21,931 bases of DNA. Origin: a virus. Shown one piece after another: positions 1 to 7,780 of the stretch. Location of the stretch: positions 1 through 21,931 of the IMG/VR virus record IMGVR_UViG_3300032220_001237; one strand, written 5' to 3'. Below the pieces are notes generated by a model, which saw only the letters and a list, made by a program, of their open reading frames with translations, did no database searches and was not told where the DNA came from. The position numbers and the translations under genes are program-made. Every line of letters starts with the position of its first letter. Within the stretch, counting starts at the first letter, position 1.

Positions 1-919
1 GGGTTTTTCCTATACCTACGCTTAAATACCCCGTCTCCAAAAACTCTCCGTCCGGGCCACTTGACCAGTAATCCGGACCAACTACCCAGGACTGAGTCGA
101 GCCATTCCAGCAGATCGTAGCTTTTTCGTACAACCCCGCGCTAAGATCGACATCGCTGAGATCGTCGAGCCTGAACAGACCGGCCTCGTCGGTAACAAGT
201 AACGTACCGCTGCGGTCGGGAAGGCTGATCAGCCGATCCTCGCTCGGAGGTACGGCCTGAAGCGTAGTGGTGAATTCGGAGCCGGGCAGATTCAGCTCGC
301 CAAATACATCAAGGCCCGACCCGCTCACCGTGGCCTTCTTGACCCCACCGATCCCGACGGAGATGTTACTCGGCGCCGACCGGTACAGGCCGCTTCCAGG
401 CTCCGAGGTGAATGAGAGTGACGGGGCTGTAACCGTACCATCGGAGACTCTGGCCTGACCCTGCACGGTCAGTGACTGGGAGAGGGTGAGGTTGGCGAAC
501 TCGACGTTCGCGTTCGTTGCCACACCCTGGCCGATGGAGATTTGACCGTTTGAAAGTGTTACGCCCGTACCACCACTGAAATGTGCGCGGACCTCCGCCG
601 CGCTCGGGCCCGTGTACGTGAGAGCGCCGGTGACCGAGTTGTAAACCAACGACCCATCGCCACCGGCGTCGGTTACGCTCAGAACAGGTCCGCCACCCCC
701 TTCTCCCGTGGTCTTAAGGACCAGGTCGGTGTCCGCGATCCCCGTCTTCCACCAGTACTCAACGATCAGAGTCGTACCGATACCAACGGTCAGGCCGAGG
801 TGTCTGTTGACCTCGGCAACCGAATTCTTCGCCAGCTCCAGCGTGCTGTAGGGTCCGTATCTATTGTCTAGGGCCTTCGGCGCGTAGACCTGGACGTTAT
901 CGTTGAGTAGGATTGCCAT
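1..919 (-). CDS. Tail fibre protein, N-terminal part (runs off left edge)
   Basis: Open frame on the minus strand from an ATG at 919 to the window edge, about 306 codons, with no stop seen, so the C-terminus is missing. The first 70 residues begin MAILLNDNVQVYAPK and continue with YGPYSTLELAK and VEYWW. They match almost position for position the start of the gene at 2276-2974, which fixes this ATG and suggests a shared adapter that docks the fibre to the baseplate or to another fibre segment. After a Gly-rich linker near residue 75 comes a Ser/Thr/Gly/Val-rich beta region (VRAHFSGGTGVT, then an ATNANVEFANLTLS stretch) typical of trimeric phage fibres, including those of cyanophages. No strong Shine-Dalgarno is seen. 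It is the last visible gene of the leftward fibre cassette, 47 bases after the preceding stop. Fibre identity is well supported; the receptor is unknown. Confidence 0.85.
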   Translation of the reverse strand, partial: MAILLNDNVQVYAPKALDNRYGPYSTLELAKNSVAEVNRHLGLTVGIGTTLIVEYWWKTGIADTDLVLKTTGEGGGGPVLSVTDAGGDGSLVYNSVTGALTYTGPSAAEVRAHFSGGTGVTLSNGQISIGQGVATNANVEFANLTLSQSLTVQGQARVSDGTVTAPSLSFTSEPGSGLYRSAPSNISVGIGGVKKATVSGSGLDVFGELNLPGSEFTTTLQAVPPSEDRLISLPDRSGTLLVTDEAGLFRLDDLSDVDLSAGLYEKATICWNGSTQSWVVGPDYWSSGPDGEFLETGYLSVGIGKT

Positions 920-966
920 CGTTCTAGTTTTCTCTTAGCATTGGGGTTCGATACGTCGGAATTTTT

Positions 967-1311
967 TTAGCTATAACCTGCCGGCCAGATCTGACCGGTG
1001 TCGCGCAGAACCACGGTCAACTGGGAGACGATGACAGGGTCGAAACCCGCGGTTACGTACGTAATGGACGGTCTGAGTACGTCGGAATACACGGGGTTGA
1101 GTCCGCTTATCTGTCCACTGAAGCCAGGCGGAGAGTGCAGCCATGGAACCCCACCTGATTCTCTGAAATACTGGACCGGCCCGTCACTGAATGAGTAGTC
1201 CTGCCCACCACTTACGCTCTGAGCCGTGGTTATTGTGAAATGCTGGACCGGGCCGATAAGCCAGGAGTACGACTGGCCGCCACTTATACTCTGAGCCGTG
1301 GTTATTGTCAT
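967..1311 (-). CDS. Small virion-associated protein candidate with two tandem 24-residue repeats
   Basis: A 114-residue protein whose ATG overlaps the stop of the upstream gene as ATGA, so translation is probably coupled. Immediately after the initiator Met come two tandem 24-residue units (TITTAQS-x-SGGQ-x-YS-xxx-GPVQ-x-F). A Pro/Gly/Val-rich tail with the string GLNPVY follows. That string resembles GFNPVY near the end of the upstream 320-residue protein, and the residues after it are also loosely similar, so the two may share a small beta domain. No signal peptide or membrane segment is seen. I do not recognise the family. Its place between fibre genes suggests a fibre accessory or tip protein, which is inference. 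Confidence 0.7.
   Translation of the reverse strand: MTITTAQSISGGQSYSWLIGPVQHFTITTAQSVSGGQDYSFSDGPVQYFRESGGVPWLHSPPGFSGQISGLNPVYSDVLRPSITYVTAGFDPVIVSQLTVVLRDTGQIWPAGYS
1165..1308 (-). repeat. Two tandem 72-bp coding repeats
   Basis: Copies at 1237-1308 and 1165-1236 encode two adjacent 24-residue units in the 967-1311 gene. Fourteen of the first fifteen residues are near-identical (TITTAQS, SGGQ, YS) and both units end GPVQ-x-F. DNA identity is highest in the segment reading ctctgagccgtggttattg on the plus strand, pointing to a fairly recent duplication. Confidence 0.85.
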
Positions 1312-2273
1312 CAGATCGTACGAGCTAGGAACACAGGGTTAGATGTAACTCCCTGAGCCGCGTTTCCGTTAAGGAAGTGAAGGATCTCGTACTCCTCGAC
1401 CCCCGGTGTTACCGTAGCGTTATCTTGAATAGCAAGAAGATTGCTATTTTTGATCATAGTAACTCCGAAGTCGCCGGGAAGCGGCGTAGTGATAACCGAG
1501 TTGGGAACCATTCCGGTATACACAGGGTTGAAGCCAGATGGCGGGATAGAGGGGTTAGCAAACGTATTCCAGCTTGGCAAAATATAACCCGAATCTGGAG
1601 TAGTGTAGCCGCCATAGTCGGCGTAACTTGGGGCTAAAGCAAAAATGTTCATTGTTGCAGGACTGCCATAACCATTGGTGCCAGCATTTAGCTGACTCCC
1701 TAAAAACAGATCGCGCCTTGTTCGGTAAACTGACAAGAAATGTATGCTCTGAGAAGACGGGGCGACTCGCCAAATTCCGGAGTGGTAGCCGTAGTCCAGG
1801 TCGTAGAAAGATCTAAACGCTGTGTCCGAAGGATCGATCGTAAAGTTGTTGTGCGCAAATCCGCTCCGAAGGACGAAGAAGCTTCTGGTCCCCGAAGTGT
1901 ACCGGGTAAGTGAGCAACTGATAGAGTTGGAGATAGTCAGAAGTAGTGGGACATCGCTCATGTCCGTCATATTCTGAACTCTCCAGTCCACGTACTGAAC
2001 ACCGTCCGGGCGATGATTAAGCGCATCCCATACCGGCGCCGTTCTCATCCACACCCCGACTCCGTCGATCGTAAACCAGTAATAGGTCTTACCGTAATCC
2101 TTAGCAGCGTTATAGGTTACTTCGAGGATACGGTGCTCACGACCACCTCCGGTAAACGAGTCGTACCACGCGGTCATCAGACCGGCGTCTATGAACGCGG
2201 ACTCGAAAAAGTCGCAGACCGTAGTCACGGTCCAGGGTGCGACTGCTGCGTAAGCCTGCTTGTCAACTGCCAT
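1311..2273 (-). CDS. Hypothetical structural protein of the fibre cassette
   Basis: A 320-residue protein with a clear start: GGAGG lies 7 bases before the ATG at 2273, and this Shine-Dalgarno lies inside the last codons of the upstream fibre gene (stop at 2276). The sequence is rich in aromatic residues and Ser, with few charged clusters, and has no signal peptide or transmembrane segment. The N-terminal half carries VTTVCDFFESAFIDAGL, EHRILEVTYN and KTYYWFTIDGVGVW; the C-terminal third has PPSGFNPVY and a beta-rich stretch. This looks like a phage virion protein, perhaps a baseplate wedge or fibre-attachment component, but I cannot assign a family. Its close packing with fibre genes on both sides supports a structural role. 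Confidence 0.75.
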   Translation of the reverse strand: MAVDKQAYAAVAPWTVTTVCDFFESAFIDAGLMTAWYDSFTGGGREHRILEVTYNAAKDYGKTYYWFTIDGVGVWMRTAPVWDALNHRPDGVQYVDWRVQNMTDMSDVPLLLTISNSISCSLTRYTSGTRSFFVLRSGFAHNNFTIDPSDTAFRSFYDLDYGYHSGIWRVAPSSQSIHFLSVYRTRRDLFLGSQLNAGTNGYGSPATMNIFALAPSYADYGGYTTPDSGYILPSWNTFANPSIPPSGFNPVYTGMVPNSVITTPLPGDFGVTMIKNSNLLAIQDNATVTPGVEEYEILHFLNGNAAQGVTSNPVFLARTI

Positions 2274-2275
2274 GA

Positions 2276-2974
2276 TTATTCCTCCAGGGGTAGGGTGGTT
2301 AGGGTCAGAGTGATTTGAGTAGAACTGCCACTTCTGTTGATAATTCTACCGTAGACTAGGCCGGTATTATCTCCTCGCAGAGTGGGAATAGGGTTCTGGA
2401 CGATAATCTCCCCCGGAACAACCGTAACGTTCTCGGAGTAAGGTTTTGCGTCTCCGAGGTTAATCATCGACTGAAGCGGACCGCCCGGACCGCCTCGTGT
2501 GTCCGCTGAGCGCTGGGCGCTGGAGCGGTAGAATCTCAGCCAGGAAGGAACCGAGATCTCGACTGACAGGAGTTCGGAAACTTGACCGAGACCCGCGATA
2601 AAGTCCTCGGCTTCGAGGTTTGCCAGTACTGATGTTGTGTACGTAGTGGTGGCTGGGACGAGAACGTCTCCGCTCGAGGCCGCTACGATCCGCCCCTTCT
2701 GATCGACTGTGATATTCGCAAAAAGATATTCCCCCGGAGTCACCTCCGTATCCGGCAGCGGGGGGTTTTTAGGAACCAGGTCGTTATCCCCCACTCCGGC
2801 TTCCCACCAGTACTCCACGAGCGACGTGGTGCCCACGGCCACTGTCATTCCGACATGTCTTTCCACCCCGGGCACCGAACTTTTCGCCAGCTCCAGCGTG
2901 CTGTAGGGCCCGTACTTGTCGTCCATGATCTTAGGAGCATAGACATGAACGTTGTCGTTGAGTATAATTGCCAT
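2276..2974 (-). CDS. Short tail fibre with adapter domain and C-terminal beta tip
   Basis: The start is placed at the ATG at 2974 (MAIILNDNVHVYAPK) because it aligns with the paralogue starting at 919. A possible upstream start at 3004 would overlap the preceding gene by 26 bases and add residues the paralogue lacks. Residues 1-65 are the shared adapter (YGPYSTLELAK, VEYWW). A middle segment follows with an LFANITVDQKGRIVAASSG-like stretch, a pattern common in phage fibres. The last 100 residues form a tip domain (VPSWLRFYRSSAQRSADTRG, then GRIINRSG) that resembles the C-terminus of the coiled-coil fibre at 13200-14114. The protein is about 232 residues, short for a fibre, so it may be a tip or connector. 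It probably acts in host adsorption; the ligand is unknown. Confidence 0.85.
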   Translation of the reverse strand: MAIILNDNVHVYAPKIMDDKYGPYSTLELAKSSVPGVERHVGMTVAVGTTSLVEYWWEAGVGDNDLVPKNPPLPDTEVTPGEYLFANITVDQKGRIVAASSGDVLVPATTTYTTSVLANLEAEDFIAGLGQVSELLSVEISVPSWLRFYRSSAQRSADTRGGPGGPLQSMINLGDAKPYSENVTVVPGEIIVQNPIPTLRGDNTGLVYGRIINRSGSSTQITLTLTTLPLEE

Positions 2975-2978
2975 TGTG

Positions 2979-4484
2979 TTAGTTGTTCCGAAGTTCCATA
3001 ACACCGCCCGTAGTAGTGGCGTAGTTAGATACGTAGACCCTGTAACTCACCCCGGCCCAGTAGGACAACGAGCTATTAAACGCCTGAGTGGCCGATGCGC
3101 CGAATAGGTCGGTTGGAGAACCGATACTTCCGTTGTTTATCACCGTATTGTACCACTTTGTCTTGGTTGTCGACGAAGTTGGGTGGGCGAACCACAAGTA
3201 CTGAGCCGAAGCTCCGAAAGTAACGGAAAGAGTGTTGGCCGAAGACTCCACGACTTTGTTGGCCGCGGCGTTGCCACTACTCACCAGCACCGCAATCTGC
3301 GCTGCGGTCAGCGATGTGCTGGAGACTCCCCAGAAGTACGGGTATACGCCGGTCACGGTCGGCGAGCTGGTTGTGTCCGCCACACTTCCTGCGGCTCTGA
3401 GCGAATCGAGGTTAGTGGCTGGGACCAGGCCGGAGTCGTAGTAGACGCCCGTACCAACTCCGTGAAAAGCCGTCACCGCCCAGTTATTCGTCCCGCTCTG
3501 CACCGTATTGGTGACGGACAGCGTATTGCCGGGCTGATCGGTCTGGGAAATCCCGGTTCCCGTAAAGCTATACGAAGTGGCCGCACCGACCAGAACAGGG
3601 CCGGGGCTACCATCTCCGTTTACTATCTGACCCCGACCAAACGTCGCGGTCAGCACACGGGATATAGTACGTCCGATTTCCAGAGTTCCGGAGTCTCCGC
3701 TGACTGTCAGATTCACCGACTTACCCGACCCGACCGTGGCGGGTGAGACCGGGAAAAGTATGGCATCCAAGACCTCAACAATGTTCCGAGTTTTCCAAGT
3801 CGAGGCAAGGGTGGCCGGAGCTCCGCCAACCGGAACAGAGAGCCGGTTATCAGCGACAAGCGTATTGTACGCCGTACTTAACACATTACTGTTCAGTACA
3901 AGGCCGTGGTTTTGTAAAATGCTAATTGCCTGGCCATTCCCCTCCACATAAGACTGCAGGAATGAATACGGCACAGCGTCGGAATCATCGACCGGGTCGG
4001 CTACGCCGCTTATTCTTCTACTCTGCACGTCCAGAGCCACTGATCCGGCCAATGTAAGCTGCCCGATAGTGACTTTGTTCTCAAACGTAGCGTTTCCGCT
4101 GCTGCTTATGTATGCGACCGTGCTGCCCGAGCTATTTAACCACTCCGAGATTCGGAGGTTTGTAGCCGAACCTCTTATCGTAAGTGCGACGGTGTTGTTG
4201 TTACCCGGATTTATTATATTCGGCTGCAGAGTGGTTGGAACTTTGCGCAAATAGTTATTAAAATTCTGATTTATCGCACTAACTAACGAATTTACTTCGG
4301 ACTTCGTATATGTATTTGCCAGAGTCGCATACAGAGCGAACTGGTTGTCCAGATAAGTCCGGGTGTATACCTGGCTCAGGTTAGCTTTGGCATTTAAAAG
4401 CTGATTTATCTCAGCCTTGGTGTATAAATCGCTTATTCCGCCCAGGTTAGGGGTACAAGACTTGCTGAAATTTTTAGACGACAT
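2979..4484 (-). CDS. Large tail fibre protein
   Basis: A 501-residue protein starting at the ATG at 4484, which overlaps the upstream stop as TAATG. Residues about 20-80 contain repeated YTKAEINQLL / YTKSEVNSLV units, a common trimeric shaft motif of phage fibres. A central region has beta-repeat character (FPVSPATVGSG, LEIGRTISRVL, GTGISQTDQPGNTLSVTN). The last 130 residues (VTGVYPYFWGVSS through YLWFAHPTSS to a short RVYVSNY segment) look like a widespread fibre C-terminal domain. A GTTGAAAGC motif lies 26 bases before the start, inside the upstream coding sequence, so this gene may start a transcription unit that reads on into the genes to its left. Fibre identity is secure; the binding target is not. 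Confidence 0.88.
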   Translation of the reverse strand: MSSKNFSKSCTPNLGGISDLYTKAEINQLLNAKANLSQVYTRTYLDNQFALYATLANTYTKSEVNSLVSAINQNFNNYLRKVPTTLQPNIINPGNNNTVALTIRGSATNLRISEWLNSSGSTVAYISSSGNATFENKVTIGQLTLAGSVALDVQSRRISGVADPVDDSDAVPYSFLQSYVEGNGQAISILQNHGLVLNSNVLSTAYNTLVADNRLSVPVGGAPATLASTWKTRNIVEVLDAILFPVSPATVGSGKSVNLTVSGDSGTLEIGRTISRVLTATFGRGQIVNGDGSPGPVLVGAATSYSFTGTGISQTDQPGNTLSVTNTVQSGTNNWAVTAFHGVGTGVYYDSGLVPATNLDSLRAAGSVADTTSSPTVTGVYPYFWGVSSTSLTAAQIAVLVSSGNAAANKVVESSANTLSVTFGASAQYLWFAHPTSSTTKTKWYNTVINNGSIGSPTDLFGASATQAFNSSLSYWAGVSYRVYVSNYATTTGGVMELRNN

Positions 4485-5365
4485 TACGCGCTCGGCCCCG
4501 CTCCTAATCTGCTTTCAACTGGCGCGCAGATCAAATCATTGTTTCCCGAGCTAAGTGATACTTTGACCCGGCCCGGGCGATTACAGGGTGCGGATTCGGA
4601 CAAACACTTGTTGGGTTTGCCATTGACCACACAGTACAGCTTTTCCCAATACTGACGAGGGGGCGGACTATTGATCGACTGGGGCGGAACATCATCGGTC
4701 GCCACATAGACGCAGGTATAGTCTCCGCAGCCCGAGTCGTACAGTACGACCGAGCCGACTTCGTAGACATACGGCTTTTCGATCTTCGCATCCGACCACA
4801 TATCCGAGTCCGGGTCAGTCAGGTCGGACCCCCAAGCCGAATCAAACTCTTTCCAACGTGTCAGGAACGGGCGCGGTTCGTAATACCCGTAATCAGCCAG
4901 AACCTGGTCGATTGTTGGCAGACCGACCGGCTCGGTCGTACTGACCGAGCACACAACTTCCCACTGTGCGGGGTTAAATGCTCCGGCCGGCGGAGCTATG
5001 TTTACCAATGCGCGGTAGACCACGGTACGATAGCCGTCATTCTCCGATCTGACTATCTCGTCTCCGACTCTGTACGCGTACTGGTCGATATATTTTGCTA
5101 CACCCCACTTCTCATCGCTCAGCGAGTTTTCGTAACCCCAAGCAATATCGATATTGCCCCATTTCCTAAATATCCCGTTTGTCGGATCGTAAGACCGGTA
5201 GGTCTGAAACAACTCGTTAGCGTCTCGTTCGCACGTATTTAGGTACGCCGAAGTACACGAGGTGTCGACAATATCGGACACCTCAATACCCTTCGACGCC
5301 AAGGCCTGAAGCTGCGACGCAGTAAAGCAGCTAGGAGGCTGCCCTCCAAAAGCCTTGGCCGCCAC
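4484..5365 (-). CDS. Cys-rich virion protein candidate with duplicated carbohydrate-binding-like module
   Basis: A 293-residue protein with a GTG start at 5365 preceded by AGG about 9 bases upstream. It contains two copies of a module of about 75 residues, at roughly 67-139 and 170-245. Each begins with a W-x(n)-AWG segment, continues with Y-x-VG-(D/S)-x-V-x and a Y-rich strand, and ends Pro-rich then W-x-x-(V/L)-x-C. The last part (a GD or GS turn, Y-x-A, P, W) resembles CBM5/12-type chitin-binding or phage carbohydrate-binding folds. At least ten Cys residues are present, unusual for a cytoplasmic phage protein and possible disulphides in the virion. The final residues include VESR, encoded by the GTTGAAAGC motif that precedes the next gene. 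A baseplate or fibre-associated glycan-binding role is inference. Confidence 0.75.
   Translation of the reverse strand: MAAKAFGGQPPSCFTASQLQALASKGIEVSDIVDTSCTSAYLNTCERDANELFQTYRSYDPTNGIFRKWGNIDIAWGYENSLSDEKWGVAKYIDQYAYRVGDEIVRSENDGYRTVVYRALVNIAPPAGAFNPAQWEVVCSVSTTEPVGLPTIDQVLADYGYYEPRPFLTRWKEFDSAWGSDLTDPDSDMWSDAKIEKPYVYEVGSVVLYDSGCGDYTCVYVATDDVPPQSINSPPPRQYWEKLYCVVNGKPNKCLSESAPCNRPGRVKVSLSSGNNDLICAPVESRLGAGPSA
4503..4519 (-). promoter_or_regulatory. GTTGAAAGC motif upstream of the 501-residue fibre gene
   Basis: On the minus strand this reads GTTGAAAGCAGATTAGG, close to the best copies at 5844-5860 and 14765-14781. It ends about 18 bases before the fibre ATG at 4484 and lies inside the coding end of the upstream gene. 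Proposed late promoter or leader element; function is inference. Confidence 0.5.
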
Positions 5366-5375
5366 TTTTTAGACC

Positions 5376-5807
5376 TCAGGAGAACCGGAAGTTGTCGGAA
5401 ACCAGAGTTAATTCGAGCGTGCTCGGGTTACCACTGGTCCGGTCGACTTGACCGAAAGTGAGCGAAGAAAGCTGAGCGTCGAGCAGCAGAAGCTGACGGC
5501 TACCGAGACGCTGCGGGTTTTCACCACAGGTGACCGGAGTCACACTGACAGTGATGAAATCGCAATTTCCCGTAGTCCAGAAGTCGACGATTTCGTCGTG
5601 CTTTGTAGGATCGAAAGGAGTGGACAGAGTCATTTCCTTGATCACTTTGGGGCCGCGAAGATTGTAGATCCGCTGTCTAACACCATCAGCGTACTGAGTG
5701 GTGGTAGCGGTATCAGACAGCCCGGTAAACGAAGTGAAGTAAAGGGACATCCACGGAGAAGCCTGGACCAGATACTGTGACTGGGTAATCGGACGAATCT
5801 GTAGCAT
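5376..5807 (-). CDS. Probable tail tube protein
   Basis: A 143-residue protein of the usual tail-tube size. The N-terminus has a W-M-x-L-Y-F strand, followed by YADGVRQRIYNLRGPKVIKE and the string TPFDPTKHDEIVDFW at residues 63-77. Contractile-phage tube proteins of the T4 gp19-like fold often have this layout: a rotated beta sandwich with a helix after an FDP-type turn, then strands ending SS-x-LTFGQVD and LELTLVSDNF. The tube would form the inner channel of the tail inside the sheath encoded at the right end of the window. There is no clear Shine-Dalgarno next to the ATG; a GTTGAAAGCAGTTTAGG motif lies 36-52 bases upstream. The upstream gene is the portal, the downstream one the Cys-rich virion protein. 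A small baseplate or tail-completion protein is the main alternative. Confidence 0.65.
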   Translation of the reverse strand: MLQIRPITQSQYLVQASPWMSLYFTSFTGLSDTATTTQYADGVRQRIYNLRGPKVIKEMTLSTPFDPTKHDEIVDFWTTGNCDFITVSVTPVTCGENPQRLGSRQLLLLDAQLSSLTFGQVDRTSGNPSTLELTLVSDNFRFS

Positions 5808-5843
5808 TTTAATAACGAGGTTTTATGGAGTTGTGTATCTCCG

Positions 5844-5860
5844 CCTAAACTGCTTTCAAC
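5844..5860 (-). promoter_or_regulatory. GTTGAAAGC motif between portal and tail tube genes
   Basis: Minus strand GTTGAAAGCAGTTTAGG. The TGA inside GTTGAAAGC is the actual stop codon of the portal gene. The motif shares 16 consecutive bases (TGAAAGCAGTTTAGGC) with the copy before the 14473-14757 gene. It lies 36 bases before the tail tube start. Proposed late promoter or leader element. Confidence 0.55.
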
Positions 5861-7769
5861 TATAGTACGGAGCGAAATGTGACCAGTACCCTGTTGACTC
5901 GGGGTTCAGTACTACGCACTCATGATGTACGTGATGACGGTTGAGGCGGTAAGAGAGCAGGTAGATAGAAATGAGTCGGGACACCTGGTCAGGTGTAAAG
6001 TCCTCGCTACGAATAGCGATGTTCTCGAATTCCTGCAGGTCCCGACGAAGCTCGAAGTGCTCGGACGGAATTATACGATGAGACCCTCTGATCTCGTCGA
6101 GTAAACGCTTAGTAACAAAGACTATGTCGCCTGGCGAAGTATACTCGTCTATATCTATCCGTGAAGACTCGGCATTCGTACTACTTATACCCGTAGCAAT
6201 ACGGTCCCAGCCGACTTCATCAATACCGCCTTGCGAGAAACGCTCGGCGATGACCTTGGAAACTTTGTCCTTCGTAGTTTTGTCCTTGAGGTCACCGTTC
6301 TCATCGAATTCGGTAAAGTCGAGGTTCTCGGCCGAAACCGGGACCACACTGGACACCATTCGACCAATCGCGCTTTCTCCCAGAACCGGCCCGGTTTCCT
6401 TGCTCTCCGACATGCCCGGCATGCCCGCATCCATCGCGGGCATTTCCGATTTCTCAAGCGACGGGATCTCCAGCTTGTCTCTGACCCAGTCCAGGTCGGT
6501 GACCGTATAGCCGATAGCCTGAAGCTGAGTCAGCATCTGGACCACTTTGACCGGGTCTTCGCGCTGCTCAAGGTCTTCGAAGTTACGGCGAAGGCGGGGA
6601 ACCGAAGCGCCGGGGTAATTGAGCTCGACAATCCATCGTATCAGCGTGGCGTTAAGAGTTTCGTCGAGTTCTTCGCTAAAAGCCTTGGCCTTTCTCATCC
6701 TCACGCTGTCGGCCACGGAGTCACGCGCATACGACCCGGTCGAGCCGGTATCCTGGCCCACAGTCGACTCGCCGTTGACAAGAAAACTGATCTGCTGGTC
6801 GATGTAGGTTACCAGGCTTTGGTAGATTTCCGGCTTACCCGCACCGCCTTCCAGCCACTTCACATCCATTTCATCAGGCAAGACGATCGATGTCTCTTGC
6901 CCCAACCTCTGCAGCGCGGTCAAGAGCGAATTGATCTCTTCTTCCGGCGTACCCAGGCTAAACTTGCCCACCGCGGTCGGTGTGGTGTGTTTGTCGGCGT
7001 ACTGGAGCCAAAAACTCATCAGCGTACGGCGAAACTCTACGAGGCTGTAGAGTTGACGGCCCAGACCGGTGCCGTACGGGTCCATGTTGTTGCTGTAGGC
7101 CCAGTGCCGATGGATCACCATGCTCCGGAGCGGAACAGCCAGACCTTCTACGGCAGACTGAATCGTAATAACCCGCGGACTGATCGAACCGTCTTCGTTC
7201 AAAATGAACTGGATACGGCGAGGGTCTCGAATCTTGATTTCTGAAGGCACGATGTAGCTTCCCTGCCTCATCCAGCAGATCTCGCCAATACTGATTCCGA
7301 GGATCAGCGATTCGCACATTCCGCGTACAAAAGCATCGAAGCCGGAGTTCGAACTGACCAGCATGTCACGACCCCGGCTTTGCCTGGTGTTCGAACCCAT
7401 GTGATAGATGGCCTGACGAACAAACTCGGCCACTTCTTCGTCACGGTCGGTATCTGAAGCCGGAAATACTTCCCATTTACGCTGAATTATCTCGCCAACC
7501 AGCTTTTCCCAAGCCGCTATGACCGAACTGTCATTGAACAACCGAGTATAGTGCTCGATTGCACGCGGACCGCCGCCAGCCTCTTCGATGAGAATGTCAT
7601 CGCGCCGAGGCAGAATCGCTCCGGTCAGTACGGTCGGCAGTCCGCCCCAGGTGTACGGGTCGGATTTATAACCGGCCAGATTACCCTGACTTACCCCGAG
7701 CGAGTAAAGACGGTCGTTGTATCCAGTCTTTACGACACGTTTAGGGGTCTGATCTTCATCGGACGACAT
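5856..7769 (-). CDS. Portal protein, Mu gp29 / DUF935-like
   Basis: A 637-residue protein. Around residues 225-310 it has the hallmark portal segment: a HRHWAYSNNMDPYGTGLG string, then LYSLVEFRRTLMSFW, then a TPTAVGKF strand, then a predicted helix and SIVLPDEMDVKWLEGG. This order matches DUF935 portals, which form the dodecameric DNA entry channel at the capsid vertex. Upstream, a WEVFPASD strand and an EVAEFVRQAI helix fit the portal wing; downstream, GSYARDSVADSVRMRKAKAF fits the crown. The C-terminal 150 or so residues go beyond the typical core and contain a Met-rich linker (MPAMDAGMPGM) and a charged alpha-helical domain of unknown role. The start is ATG; a purine-rich GGAAGAG is about 16 bases upstream, far for a Shine-Dalgarno. 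A GTTGAAAGC motif lies 23 bases before the start. Confidence 0.85.
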   Translation of the reverse strand: MSSDEDQTPKRVVKTGYNDRLYSLGVSQGNLAGYKSDPYTWGGLPTVLTGAILPRRDDILIEEAGGGPRAIEHYTRLFNDSSVIAAWEKLVGEIIQRKWEVFPASDTDRDEEVAEFVRQAIYHMGSNTRQSRGRDMLVSSNSGFDAFVRGMCESLILGISIGEICWMRQGSYIVPSEIKIRDPRRIQFILNEDGSISPRVITIQSAVEGLAVPLRSMVIHRHWAYSNNMDPYGTGLGRQLYSLVEFRRTLMSFWLQYADKHTTPTAVGKFSLGTPEEEINSLLTALQRLGQETSIVLPDEMDVKWLEGGAGKPEIYQSLVTYIDQQISFLVNGESTVGQDTGSTGSYARDSVADSVRMRKAKAFSEELDETLNATLIRWIVELNYPGASVPRLRRNFEDLEQREDPVKVVQMLTQLQAIGYTVTDLDWVRDKLEIPSLEKSEMPAMDAGMPGMSESKETGPVLGESAIGRMVSSVVPVSAENLDFTEFDENGDLKDKTTKDKVSKVIAERFSQGGIDEVGWDRIATGISSTNAESSRIDIDEYTSPGDIVFVTKRLLDEIRGSHRIIPSEHFELRRDLQEFENIAIRSEDFTPDQVSRLISIYLLSYRLNRHHVHHECVVLNPESTGYWSHFAPYYS

Positions 7770-7780
7770 GGGTAATGCTA

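Noticed and set aside
2974-3004. Upstream start for the 2276 fibre gene
   Set aside because: The paralogue at 919 begins exactly at MAI-LNDNV; the extra ten residues overlap the preceding gene.
4418-4428. TATAAAT resembling a T4-type late promoter
   Set aside because: Incomplete match inside a fibre gene on the opposite strand, with no gene start downstream.
5142-5157. 16-bp perfect palindrome GCAATATCGATATTGC
   Set aside because: Single, inside coding DNA, and not far from chance expectation for this window length.
6421-6443. 8-bp GC-rich inverted repeat (ATGCCCGC / GCGGGCAT)
   Set aside because: Inside the portal coding region, in the Met-rich linker; no U-tract, and explained by repeated Met-Pro codons.
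6231-7244. 337-residue open frame on the plus strand
   Set aside because: It lies wholly antisense to the portal gene, has no ribosome site or recognisable domain, and is a by-product of codon bias in the portal frame.
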